A stretch of DNA of 7,626 bases from Leptolyngbya sp. SIO4C5 (GCA_010671965.1 JAAHIC010000195.1:1-7626); one strand, 5' to 3'. Positions 1 to 6,214 are shown, counted from the first letter of the stretch. The notes: a model not told the origin generated them from the sequence alone. Numbers and translations are program-made.

Positions 1-66
1 GAGACCATCCAACTCGATCGCCTCAATCACTTTTTGCCGGAAGTCTTCGCTGTAGGGTCGAGCCAT
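1..66 (-). CDS. IS630-family transposase, N-terminal fragment (runs off left edge)
   Basis: The first 22 codons of a minus-strand gene are visible, starting at the ATG complementary to 64-66. The peptide begins MARPYSEDFRQKVIEAIE, the typical opening of the helix-turn-helix DNA-binding domain of IS630/Tc1-type transposases, where a short Pro-Tyr-Ser motif is followed by the D-[FL]-R-Q-K-[VA] signature of the first helix. The recognition helix and the DDE catalytic domain lie outside the window. It is similar in pattern to the right-edge transposase (7311-7626) but differs at many positions, so the two are relatives and not copies of one element. Whether the gene is intact cannot be judged. 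The family call rests on a short peptide but the motif is characteristic. Confidence 0.75.
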   Translation of the reverse strand, partial: MARPYSEDFRQKVIEAIELDGL

Positions 67-98
67 TGTCAAGTAACCGTATCAACTTATTCCAGTCT

Positions 99-110
99 AC
101 GTCCTAACCT
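99..110 (-). repeat. Candidate IS630 end motif (GTTAGGAC, left copy)
   Basis: Read on the minus strand, GTTAGGAC (101-108) lies 34 bases upstream of the left transposase start. The same octamer lies 31 bases upstream of the right-edge transposase start (7272-7279), with matching or purine-for-purine flanks (A-R-GTTAGGAC-R-T). Shared position, orientation and sequence suggest part of a terminal inverted repeat or a transposase-binding site. Only one end of each element is in the window, so this is unproven. Confidence 0.4.
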
Positions 111-138
111 GATTGACTACAGCTATAACCGCTCGCGA

Positions 139-186
139 AATCCCCCCGGCTGTCGCTGCCCCCCTTGATAAGGGGGCAGGGGGGAT
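139..186. repeat. C/G-run palindromic repeat of cyanobacterial type
   Basis: The outer arms ATCCCCCC (140-147) and GGGGGGAT (179-186) enclose an inner perfect hairpin, CCCCCTT (160-166), loop GAT, AAGGGGG (170-176). I recall this nested arrangement, with the TTGATAA core between C and G runs, from many cyanobacterial intergenic regions, where it behaves like a short dispersed repeat. It lies downstream of the metal operon and could also protect or end that transcript, but no T-run follows the hairpin in the minus direction, so it does not look like a standard intrinsic terminator. Confidence 0.65.
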
Positions 187-236
187 CCTACCGCTAGTGT
201 CTCAAGTTTTGCACTGCGTAGTTCCTGACCCTTTGC

Positions 237-1028
237 TTATCGCTCAACCCTATGGCTCAGGGAGTGGGGTCGCTCTAGACCGTGGGCTTCCATTAGCGCG
301 GCATCAGCCATCACTTCATCGGCGACCCCATCGGCCACAATCCGCCCCTGATCGAGCAAAATAACGCGATCGCAGACTTCGAGTACGAGTTCTAGATCAT
401 GAGAAGACACCAGAATGGTTTGCGAGGCTTCCTGTAAAAAGCGAATGAGGCGACGGCGCGATCGCATGTCTAGATTGGCACTGGGTTCATCGTAGATCAC
501 TAATTGGGGCCGCATGGCTAAAACGCTGGCGATCGCCACCATGCGTCTTTCTCCTCCCGATAGATGGTGAGGCGGGCGATGGCGCAAATCAAACACCCCG
601 GTGAGATGGAGCGCTTCGCAAACCCGTTCCTCAATCGCCTCGCCGGAAAATCCCATATTAGTAGGACCAAAGGCGACATCTTCTTCAACGGACAGGGAAA
701 AAAGCTGATCGCTAGGATTTTGAAAAACCAAGCCAATTTCTGGCCGAAATTTTCCCGGCTGCACGACCTGATCAAAAAGCTGAATTTCCCCCATTTGAGG
801 TATCAGGACGCCGCAGATAGAGAGAAATAAAGTCGTTTTTCCAGCACCGTTTGGCCCAATCAGCCCAACTCGCTCACCTACCGCAATGTTGAGATCAATC
901 CCCTGCAGGACGGCGGGACAATCTGGATAAGCGTAGCCAAGATTGGCGATCTTCAGAGCATCCATACCAGACTGTTTCACCTGAGGATAATCCAGTCTGC
1001 TAATGGCCTGCTGAGCTTGATTTAGCAT
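237..1028 (-). CDS. cbiO: Ni/Co ECF transporter ATP-binding protein CbiO
   Basis: This is the cytoplasmic ABC ATPase that powers the CbiM/CbiQ uptake complex. All nucleotide-binding motifs are present in order: Walker A GPNGAGKTT (58-66), Q-loop VFQNPSDQLF (101-110) of the CbiO/EcfA type, signature LSGGE (156-160), Walker B with the catalytic glutamate LVIYDE (176-181), D-loop ANLD (184-187) and switch His210. The C-terminal ALMEAHGLE segment is usual for CbiO. The longest frame gives 263 residues, but homology would fit a start at Met22 (complement of 963-965), because MDALKIANLGYAYPD matches the usual CbiO opening and the preceding 21 residues look like an extension. Neither start has a clear Shine-Dalgarno sequence. 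It is the last gene of the operon, separated from cbiQ by an AT-rich gap. Subunit identity is strong; metal choice is not decided by this protein. Confidence 0.93.
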   Translation of the reverse strand: MLNQAQQAISRLDYPQVKQSGMDALKIANLGYAYPDCPAVLQGIDLNIAVGERVGLIGPNGAGKTTLFLSICGVLIPQMGEIQLFDQVVQPGKFRPEIGLVFQNPSDQLFSLSVEEDVAFGPTNMGFSGEAIEERVCEALHLTGVFDLRHRPPHHLSGGERRMVAIASVLAMRPQLVIYDEPSANLDMRSRRRLIRFLQEASQTILVSSHDLELVLEVCDRVILLDQGRIVADGVADEVMADAALMEAHGLERPHSLSHRVER

Positions 1029-1162
1029 AGGGGCGATACAACATGTTACTGCTACTAGCTTAAAAATAATTTGTTAAAACCGCTTGTTAAGCCCAAAGAA
1101 TCGCAAATTTGTTTATCGGCGTTTATTAAACTTTTTGAAAAGAAATAAAAAAATTGGAGCTA
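1029..1162 (-). promoter_or_regulatory. AT-rich cbiQ-cbiO spacer, possible internal promoter
   Basis: This gap of 134 bases interrupts an otherwise tightly packed operon and is much richer in A and T than its neighbours. On the plus strand it has two TTGTTAA copies (1071-1077 and 1084-1090, 13 bases apart) and a small GCTT-GTT-AAGC dyad (1082-1092). Read towards cbiO, TTAACA followed 16 bases later by TATTTT could be weak -35 and -10 elements. No GC-rich hairpin with a T-run is visible, so I see no terminator separating cbiO from cbiQ. Confidence 0.25.
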
Positions 1163-1930
1163 TTAATTTATTACAAGTTCGGCAATTAAAACACCTGCCG
1201 CAAGGGTGAACGTTAGCCCTAAAAGCAGGCGATCGCGGCGAGTTGGCTTAAACTGAGGCCCTTTTATAGGGTCACCGTATCCATAGCCCCGCAGCAGCAT
1301 CGCTTTATAAACCTGCTCTGATTTCTCATAGCTGCGAATCAGCAGGCTACCGGCCAGCGCCGCTAGATTCTTAAAGGTGCGCCAGTTAAAGCGATGGCTG
1401 TCAAAGCCGCGAAGCTGCATGGCGGTTCGCATGGAGCGGAAGTAGTCGCCAATTTCAAAGATGTAGCGGTAGGTCAGCACCGTCATATCAGCCAGAATTG
1501 GCGGTAAACCCAGCGATCGCATGGCGCGAATAGTTTCAAAAAAAGGGGCCGTGCCGAAAAGCACTAGCCCCAAGGTCAAGATGCAGACAAAGCGAACTGA
1601 AACCAAAACGACTGCCAGTAAACCTTCTTGGTAAATCTGCAACGGCCCCAGCGTCGCAATGACCGTACTGCCCGATAGAAACGGCAGCAGCACCACCACC
1701 ATAGCCAAAAAGATACCGGGAACCTGCAGGCGCTGCCGCCAAAAGCTCAGCGGCAGACCCGCAGCGTAGTAAAACATAAACGTGCTGAGGGCAATCACCG
1801 GCAGTAAGGCTAAGCTGCGGACAAACGAGAAGGCCAAAATCAGGGCCATTAGGCCAATCAGCTTATATTTAGGCAGCCATCGATGGATAGGCGAAGCTAA
1901 CCGCGCATAGTCGTCTAGCCCTAATTTCAT
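1163..1930 (-). CDS. cbiQ: Ni/Co ECF transporter transmembrane protein CbiQ (EcfT)
   Basis: This 255-residue protein is the membrane T-component that couples ATP hydrolysis by CbiO to metal uptake through CbiM. Hydrophobic segments lie near residues 24-56, 68-87, 104-126 and 235-253. The long amphipathic cytoplasmic part carries the two Ala-x-x-x-Arg-Gly coupling motifs typical of EcfT proteins: AMQLRGF (170-176) and AMLLRGY (210-216), which contact the ATPase subunits. Length is normal for the family. The start codon overlaps the end of cbiM in an ATGA arrangement (1927-1930), which indicates translational coupling and supports this start. Family membership is clear. The coupling motifs separate it from unrelated membrane proteins, and its position next to cbiM identifies it as the metal-type EcfT. 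Confidence 0.95.
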   Translation of the reverse strand: MKLGLDDYARLASPIHRWLPKYKLIGLMALILAFSFVRSLALLPVIALSTFMFYYAAGLPLSFWRQRLQVPGIFLAMVVVLLPFLSGSTVIATLGPLQIYQEGLLAVVLVSVRFVCILTLGLVLFGTAPFFETIRAMRSLGLPPILADMTVLTYRYIFEIGDYFRSMRTAMQLRGFDSHRFNWRTFKNLAALAGSLLIRSYEKSEQVYKAMLLRGYGYGDPIKGPQFKPTRRDRLLLGLTFTLAAGVLIAELVIN

Positions 1931-2568
1931 TGCTGTGGCAAAAGCTCCGGCTTGACTCGGTAGATGAATGACACCAGCAAAGCGGTGAAGAACCCTTCTA
2001 GCACCACCACAGGCAGATGGGCTAAGGCTAAACCGGCGATCGCGGTGCGCTCCGTTTGCGGGTTAAATCCAGCCGGCAAAAAGATGATCAGCAGGCTAAA
2101 GAAAATCAGCACTGCCAGCCCCAAGCCAATCGCGCCGGAAAAAAAGCCCAAAACGGCTAGACTTCTGGCCTGAGTCAGCTTGAGCCGATACCGCAGCCGA
2201 AAGATATAGTGAGCCGCGATCGCTGGAATTCCCATCATCAGAGCATTGATCCCCAAGGTAGATAGGCCGCCGTGTTGAAACATGACGGCCTGAAACAGCA
2301 GGCCAATTAGGATCGCCGGAAAGGCAAAATAGCCCAGCAGCGTCCCCAACAGGCCATTCAAAATTAAATGAACGCTGGTAGGCGGTACCGGAATGTGGAT
2401 CCAAGAAGCAACAAAGAAAGCGGCTGTGAGTAAAGACGCTTTCGGCACCGCCGCCTGGGGATTCTCGAAACGGTTAATTTGACGCAGTGAGTACCAGGTC
2501 GCCAGCCCGGTGCCAGCGTAGCCCGCCAGAACTAGCGGCGCTGGCAAAACACCATCGGGAATATGCAT
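1927..2568 (-). CDS. cbiM: Ni/Co ECF transporter substrate-specific protein CbiM/NikM
   Basis: This is the integral-membrane S-component that captures Ni2+ or Co2+. I place the start at the ATG complementary to 2566-2568, giving 213 residues beginning MHIPDGVLP. In the solved NikM structure the metal is held by the free N-terminal amine of Met1, by His2 and by His67. Here His2 and His67 (TSVHLIL) fall at exactly those positions, so the upstream in-frame ATG (to 2616, 16 extra residues) must be wrong, since an extension would destroy the site. His58 in SWIHIP and the conserved FQHGGLSTLGINALMMG loop (97-113) are also family features. Several hydrophobic helices follow up to residue 203. The start overlaps the stop of the accessory gene (TGATG), and the stop overlaps the cbiQ start (ATGA). 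Nickel versus cobalt remains open: I see no cobalamin riboswitch and no linked urease or hydrogenase genes. Confidence 0.95.
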   Translation of the reverse strand: MHIPDGVLPAPLVLAGYAGTGLATWYSLRQINRFENPQAAVPKASLLTAAFFVASWIHIPVPPTSVHLILNGLLGTLLGYFAFPAILIGLLFQAVMFQHGGLSTLGINALMMGIPAIAAHYIFRLRYRLKLTQARSLAVLGFFSGAIGLGLAVLIFFSLLIIFLPAGFNPQTERTAIAGLALAHLPVVVLEGFFTALLVSFIYRVKPELLPQQ

Positions 2569-3020
2569 CAGCCCTTTCTCCGCCAGAAGAACAAAGCCGT
2601 GCCCACAAAGCCCCAAACTCCCATCAGACCCATGAGAATGAGCTGGGAGGCACTGTAGCCAGTGCTGCCTTTAACAATGGCGGCTTGCAGTTGAGAATCT
2701 TCGCCCAGCGAAATTGCCACAATATCACCGTGCCCTGCCTGTCGCACCTGAACTTCCCAGTTGCCTGTAATTTCGGTGTCAGGGGTAAAGGTAAACTTGC
2801 CGCTGTCATCTGTCTCCCCCGTCAGCCACGGCTCACTGGGATTATCAGGGGCATAAACCGCTACTTGAGCCTGCTGCATCGGCTCACCCGTGTCATAACT
2901 ACTTTGAATCTCCACGGCTGACTGGATCTGATAGTCGATTCTAGCGCCGTGGGCGATCGCCTGGGCTTGGCTCCCTAGCAAAGCGCAAGCCGCCAGTGGC
3001 CCGATTAGTTTGCCTTTCAC
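2568..3020 (-). CDS. NikL/CbiL-type accessory protein of Ni/Co ECF transporter
   Basis: This 150-residue exported protein starts with GTG (complement of 3018-3020). Residues 1-23 form a signal peptide ending AIA, so the mature chain would begin His24-Gly25, an exposed N-terminal histidine suited to metal binding. Residues about 47-100 have a beta-sandwich pattern (GEPMQQAQVAVYAPDNP, TGETDDSGKFTFTPD, GNWEVQVRQAGHGD) like carboxypeptidase-regulatory or DUF4198-type domains found in NikL/CbiL proteins. One membrane helix (about 125-145) ends in RRKG, placing the C-terminus in the cytoplasm. In ECF metal transporters without CbiN, proteins of this shape sit next to CbiM and are thought to assist metal delivery or loading. 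No CbiN is present here, which fits. The stop overlaps the cbiM start, implying coupled translation. The architecture is clear; the mechanism is inferred. Confidence 0.82.
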   Translation of the reverse strand: MKGKLIGPLAACALLGSQAQAIAHGARIDYQIQSAVEIQSSYDTGEPMQQAQVAVYAPDNPSEPWLTGETDDSGKFTFTPDTEITGNWEVQVRQAGHGDIVAISLGEDSQLQAAIVKGSTGYSASQLILMGLMGVWGFVGTALFFWRRKG

Positions 3021-3082
3021 ACTTAACCTGTTTAAGAAATGACTTAACCCGAAGGATTATCCGCTGCCACCTAACAGCCATT

Positions 3083-3913
3083 TTAAGAAGTAACTTCTGT
3101 GGCTCGACAGTGTCCTTCACCAACGTGGGCCAGCCCTTGCAGCGCTGTCTGGAGCTGAGCATAGTCTTCACTGGCAAGCTGTTGCTCCAGTGCCGCTAAA
3201 TCGGCCTCAACCTGCTGGTCTGTCGCCAGAGCCGCAATTGGTTCAAAGCCTAAAGCTCCCGTATTAATTTCTGCCTCCGGTGCCGCTTCACCATCGCCAA
3301 AGATGTGGTCAAAATGGAAAGTTGCTTCCACGTCAGCGCTGTCTGCCGGTTCCAAAATGCCCTTACGATTTTCGCCCACAAAGTCACCGCAGACATAGGC
3401 GTAGGGCTGATCAAACTTGAGGGTAAAGTCTACTGTCTCACCCGCTTTTTCGGCAGTGCCGACCAGCATCAGCACCTGACCTGCCGCTGGCCCCTCCGAG
3501 GCGGGTACCATCTCCCAGGAAAGCGCATTGTATTGACCAGCAGGAGCTTCTACCTGGGTCACTAGGATCGGCTCTGCTTCGGCGTCGCCTGCCGCTAAAT
3601 CTACGGTTTCAGCTTTGACCAGCGGCACTTCTGCTTCTGCTTCCAAGGCGGCCTCAGCATCAGCATCGAAGGGAGGACTTGTTTGATAAGCCTTGACATC
3701 TGCCAGGCTGACATAAACATGGTCAAAATTGATTTGCCAGCCGTCTTTGGTGACGAAGCCCTGACGGACAAAATCTTCGCCGTTAGCGCGGAGGGCTAAG
3801 GTGCCAGGTTCACTGGACGTTTCCGCTCCAGGCTGATCAGCAGTCGCACAGCCCCCCAGGAGCGCCATTACAACAGCAGCGCCAGTGACTGGGCTAAAGA
3901 CTGATCGATTCAT
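3083..3913 (-). CDS. Acidic extracytoplasmic lipoprotein, first gene of metal-uptake operon
   Basis: This 276-residue protein has a type II signal peptide: a short basic start, a hydrophobic stretch and the lipobox LGGC with the lipidated cysteine at residue 22. It would be anchored on the outer face of a membrane. The body is rich in Asp, Glu and Ala, with an especially acidic stretch at about 82-115. A conserved-looking core, GWQINFDHVYVSLADV (58-73), is followed by beta-rich sequence and FHFDHIFGDG (199-208). Potential metal ligands are His65, Cys175, His200, His203 and the C-terminal HVGEGHC (263-269). I recall uncharacterised cyanobacterial proteins of this kind next to cbiM but cannot name a characterised family. 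It lies 62 bases upstream of the accessory gene and has its own strong ribosome site. A metal-capturing or chaperone role is inferred from context only. Confidence 0.8.
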   Translation of the reverse strand: MNRSVFSPVTGAAVVMALLGGCATADQPGAETSSEPGTLALRANGEDFVRQGFVTKDGWQINFDHVYVSLADVKAYQTSPPFDADAEAALEAEAEVPLVKAETVDLAAGDAEAEPILVTQVEAPAGQYNALSWEMVPASEGPAAGQVLMLVGTAEKAGETVDFTLKFDQPYAYVCGDFVGENRKGILEPADSADVEATFHFDHIFGDGEAAPEAEINTGALGFEPIAALATDQQVEADLAALEQQLASEDYAQLQTALQGLAHVGEGHCRATEVTS

Positions 3914-3922
3914 TATTCATCT

Positions 3923-3928
3923 CTCCTT
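3923..3928 (-). promoter_or_regulatory. Strong ribosome binding site of the lipoprotein gene
   Basis: AAGGAG on the minus strand lies 9 bases before the ATG at 3913-3911. It fixes that start, since another ATG a few bases upstream is in a different frame and too close to the site. Confidence 0.75.
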
Positions 3929-3991
3929 GAATGGTAGGCTAATCCCCAACGGTCAGCAAGATAGCGCGCAGCACCTATAAGGAAACAAGTG

Positions 3992-4042
3992 TCTTAGCTG
4001 GAGGCTGAAACAGTTCTGCTAAGAAGTTAATATCGCTTAGCA
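3992..4042. promoter_or_regulatory. Candidate operator in the divergent promoter region
   Basis: TGCTAAG (4017-4023) and CTTAGCA (4036-4042) form a perfect inverted repeat of 7 bases with a 12-base AT-rich spacer. A third half-site, TCTTAGC (3992-3998), lies 18 bases to the left and pairs with GCTAAGA (4018-4024). The spacer contains TATTAA on the minus strand, a possible -10 element for the metal operon. A repressor bound here could control the lipoprotein-cbiMQO operon, the gamma-glutamyltransferase gene, or both. The arrangement is seen directly; the regulator is unknown. It does not match the NikR (GTATGA/TCATAC) or Zur consensus as I know them. Confidence 0.4.
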
Positions 4043-4146
4043 AATTGAGAAGAACTGCAGCTTAAAGGCGCTCATAGCAACATCTACTATGGCTGATTAC
4101 GTTACCACTAGTCTCTCAGCGAGGAAATGCGGGGGGTGGGGATAAT

Positions 4147-5706
4147 ATGGGTAAAAAACAGAGCAAAGGTTGTGTAGCGGCGGGGCATCCCGTGACGGCT
4201 GAGGCGGGTGCAGCCATGCTGGCATCTGGCGGCAATGCCTTTGATGCGGCGATCGCGGCGGCCCTGACGGCGTGCGTTAGCGAGTCGGTACTGACTTCTC
4301 TGGCAGGGGGGGGCTTTTTGCTGGCCCATACGGCCCAGGGCCGCGATACCCTGTTTGACTTTTTCACCCAAACGCCCCAGCAAAAATCAGTCCGCTGTCC
4401 ACTAGACTTTTACCCTATTGAAGCCAACTTTGGCGCTACCACCCAGCAGTTTCATATTGGCCTAGGCGCGATCGCCACCCCTGGCGTTCTCAAAGGACTT
4501 GTTCATGTGCACCGCCGGCTGGGACGATTGCCGTTAGCAGCGGTGGCAGAACCGGCTATCCACTGGGCCAAAGCAGGCGTACCCGTGAATGCTTTTCAGG
4601 CTTACTGCTATGAGCTGCTGACGCCGATTTTGACGGCAAATCCGGCAGTTCGAGCCGTCTATGCGCCTCAGGGATCACCGCTGCGCTGCGGCGATCGCTT
4701 CTATCTGTCGGACTTCGTGACCACGCTGGGCCAGCTAGTCAACGATCCCGACGACTTCTATCACGGGGCGATCGCGGCGCAGATTGTGCACGACTGCCAG
4801 CAGCAAGGCGGATATCTGACAGCCGCAGATTTAGCAAACTACGGCGTGATTGAGCGATCGCCTCTGCAGATTCGCTATCGTGGCGCTACGCTGCTGACCA
4901 ATCCGCCCCCTAGCTCTGGCGGTACACTGATTGCCTTTGCCCTGCGACTTTTAGAGCAGATAGATTTTGGTCACTTGCGGCCCGGTAGCCCAGCCCACCT
5001 ACAAATGCTAGCCACCGTGATGCGGCTGACCAATCAGGCCCGCCGCGACGGCTATGACGCTAACCTCTACCGCGATAATATTGACGACTTTTTTCTCTCA
5101 GCGGCGCATCTGGCCAGCTACACCGCCGACCTCGGCGCTGCCGCCAGCAAATGGGGCAGCACTACCCATATCAGCGTGATTGACGGCGAGGGCAATGCCG
5201 CCAGCATCACCACCTCTAACGGTGAAGGCTCGTCATACATGATTCCGGGCACAGGCATCATGATGAACAACATGCTGGGAGAAGAAGATCTCAATCCACA
5301 GGGTTTCCATCGGTGGCAGATCAATCAGCGGATGTCCTCAATGATGGCTCCAACGCTGCTGCTAGTGCAGGGGCGTCCTTGCTTAGCCCTGGGATCAGGC
5401 GGCTCTAACCGTATCCGCACCGCCATTTTGCAGGTAATTTCTAATCTGCTGGATTTTGACATGCCCGTTGAGGCAGCAGTCAAAGCGCCGCGTATCCACT
5501 GGGAGCGGGGCGTGTTGAATTTAGAACCAGGATTTGACCGCACCCAGATAGAAGCTTTACCCGGCTGGGCGGTGGATGAGTGGATTTGGTGGCAGCAGCA
5601 GAACATGTTTTTTGGTGGGGTTCATGCCGTGATGGCCCACGCTGATGGGCGAATTGAAGGGGCAGGAGATACTCGCCGCTGCGGCGCGATCGCGGCGGTT
5701 GAGTAA
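4147..5706 (+). CDS. ggt: Gamma-glutamyltransferase family protein, cytoplasmic-looking variant
   Basis: This 519-residue protein belongs to the Ntn-hydrolase family that cleaves gamma-glutamyl bonds, classically in glutathione, by self-processing into large and small subunits. The start region GCVAAGHPVTAEAGAAML (8-25) and GGNAFDAAIAAAL (28-40) are family hallmarks, as are NPPPSSGG (252-259), the processing and catalytic site STTHISV with nucleophile Thr339, MSSMMAPT (396-403) and GSGGSNRI (416-423). Cleavage before Thr339 would give chains of about 338 and 181 residues. Two points stand out. There is no signal peptide, unlike periplasmic enzymes such as that of E. coli. The FREMAP motif, whose arginine binds the glutamyl carboxylate, is replaced by DFFTQTP (71-77), and NNQMDDF is replaced by NNMLGEEDL (374-382). 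These variants mark a distinct subfamily, so the substrate may differ from glutathione. The ribosome site is weak. The gene diverges from the metal operon. Confidence 0.9.
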   Translation: MGKKQSKGCVAAGHPVTAEAGAAMLASGGNAFDAAIAAALTACVSESVLTSLAGGGFLLAHTAQGRDTLFDFFTQTPQQKSVRCPLDFYPIEANFGATTQQFHIGLGAIATPGVLKGLVHVHRRLGRLPLAAVAEPAIHWAKAGVPVNAFQAYCYELLTPILTANPAVRAVYAPQGSPLRCGDRFYLSDFVTTLGQLVNDPDDFYHGAIAAQIVHDCQQQGGYLTAADLANYGVIERSPLQIRYRGATLLTNPPPSSGGTLIAFALRLLEQIDFGHLRPGSPAHLQMLATVMRLTNQARRDGYDANLYRDNIDDFFLSAAHLASYTADLGAAASKWGSTTHISVIDGEGNAASITTSNGEGSSYMIPGTGIMMNNMLGEEDLNPQGFHRWQINQRMSSMMAPTLLLVQGRPCLALGSGGSNRIRTAILQVISNLLDFDMPVEAAVKAPRIHWERGVLNLEPGFDRTQIEALPGWAVDEWIWWQQQNMFFGGVHAVMAHADGRIEGAGDTRRCGAIAAVE

Positions 5707-5750
5707 AACAGGTTAAGAACCGATACAAATTCTCAGATGTCTGTTTTTAC
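5705..5750 (+). terminator. Weak terminator-like stem after ggt
   Basis: AAAACAG (5705-5711, overlapping the stop codon) can pair with CTGTTTT (5741-5747), which continues into a short T-run. The stem is AT-rich and the loop is 29 bases, so an intrinsic terminator is only possible. The hairpin at 5858-5896 is an alternative. Confidence 0.2.
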
Positions 5751-5857
5751 ACTGGCGGTAGCTTAATCAGCTTGGCTAACCGTTAAAACACTGAGCAGGG
5801 GTAGCTTTCACGCTGTTTTGCAATAGCCTATCTGACGACAAAAATGCTCAAAATTAG

Positions 5858-5900
5858 AGCCAAAAACATGAGAGACATGGTCTGCCAAATTTGGCTTTTC
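5858..5900 (+). terminator. Hairpin and 12-bp palindrome, possible ggt terminator
   Basis: AGCCAAA (5858-5864) can pair with TTTGGCT (5890-5896), which is followed directly by TTTTC. The 3' arm is shared with the perfect palindrome GCCAAATTTGGC (5884-5895), so two alternative structures are possible. It could be a terminator 150 bases after ggt or a protein-binding dyad; the low GC content of the stem makes termination uncertain. Confidence 0.3.
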
Positions 5901-6041
5901 TCAGAAAAATTAACGGCTGAAACAGTCAGTCCTGGACTCAAAATCGCCCGTTATGCGGAAATCTTTTACATTTTTAGGCCCATGTAAGCGGCCTGAGCGA
6001 TCCTGAAGTAAACATTAAGCAACTTAAAGAAAATCGAGTTT

Positions 6042-6047
6042 TATAAA
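6042..6047 (+). promoter_or_regulatory. Possible -10 element upstream of the small ORF and reductase
   Basis: TATAAA lies in a very AT-rich stretch after the palindrome region. No good -35 hexamer is present at the usual distance, which is common for cyanobacterial activator-dependent promoters. A transcript from here would have about 245 bases before the reductase start and would include the 43-codon ORF. Confidence 0.25.
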
Positions 6048-6082
6048 TAAATGTTGCAGCTTATTGATCCGGTTGTTAGCTT

Positions 6083-6214
6083 GTGAGTGCAGTTGCTACC
6101 GATGAACAACGTACCTTTTTAGGAGGCACTTTCTATGAACTGCATTCGCTTCATCTGGGTAAGGAGTTAGAGCGGGTAGGCCCAACCGTGGGCATAGCGC
6201 TAATTCCAGCTTGA
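6083..6214 (+). CDS. Possible small ORF of 43 residues, unknown
   Basis: A GTG at 6083-6085 opens a frame that ends with TGA at 6212-6214; an in-frame TAG at 6077-6079 limits it upstream. The peptide has a balanced, protein-like composition with segments such as DEQRTFLGG, FYELHSLHLGKELERVG and GIALIPA, including an amphipathic helix-like middle. I do not recognise it. It has no Shine-Dalgarno sequence of its own; the AGGAGG at 6121-6126 lies inside it. A second short ORF (6051-6086, ATG) ends on an overlapping TTGTGAG, and a -1 shift would join the two, so this could also be a decayed or frameshifted gene. It lies 83 bases upstream of the reductase in the same direction. Real coding is possible but unproven. 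Confidence 0.3.
   Translation: MSAVATDEQRTFLGGTFYELHSLHLGKELERVGPTVGIALIPA

Noticed and set aside
564..830. Open frames antisense to cbiO, and similar frames antisense to or overlapping other genes
   Set aside because: They overlap well-supported genes, have unnatural compositions and match no family I know.
4089..4145. 18-codon ORF ending one base before the ggt start
   Set aside because: It has no ribosome binding site and its glycine-rich end comes from the G-run upstream of ggt. It could be a leader peptide, but there is no positive evidence.
3914..4146. Cobalamin riboswitch upstream of the metal-transport operon
   Set aside because: No recognisable B12-box or matching stem architecture is visible in the minus-strand leader, and the room before the start is limited.
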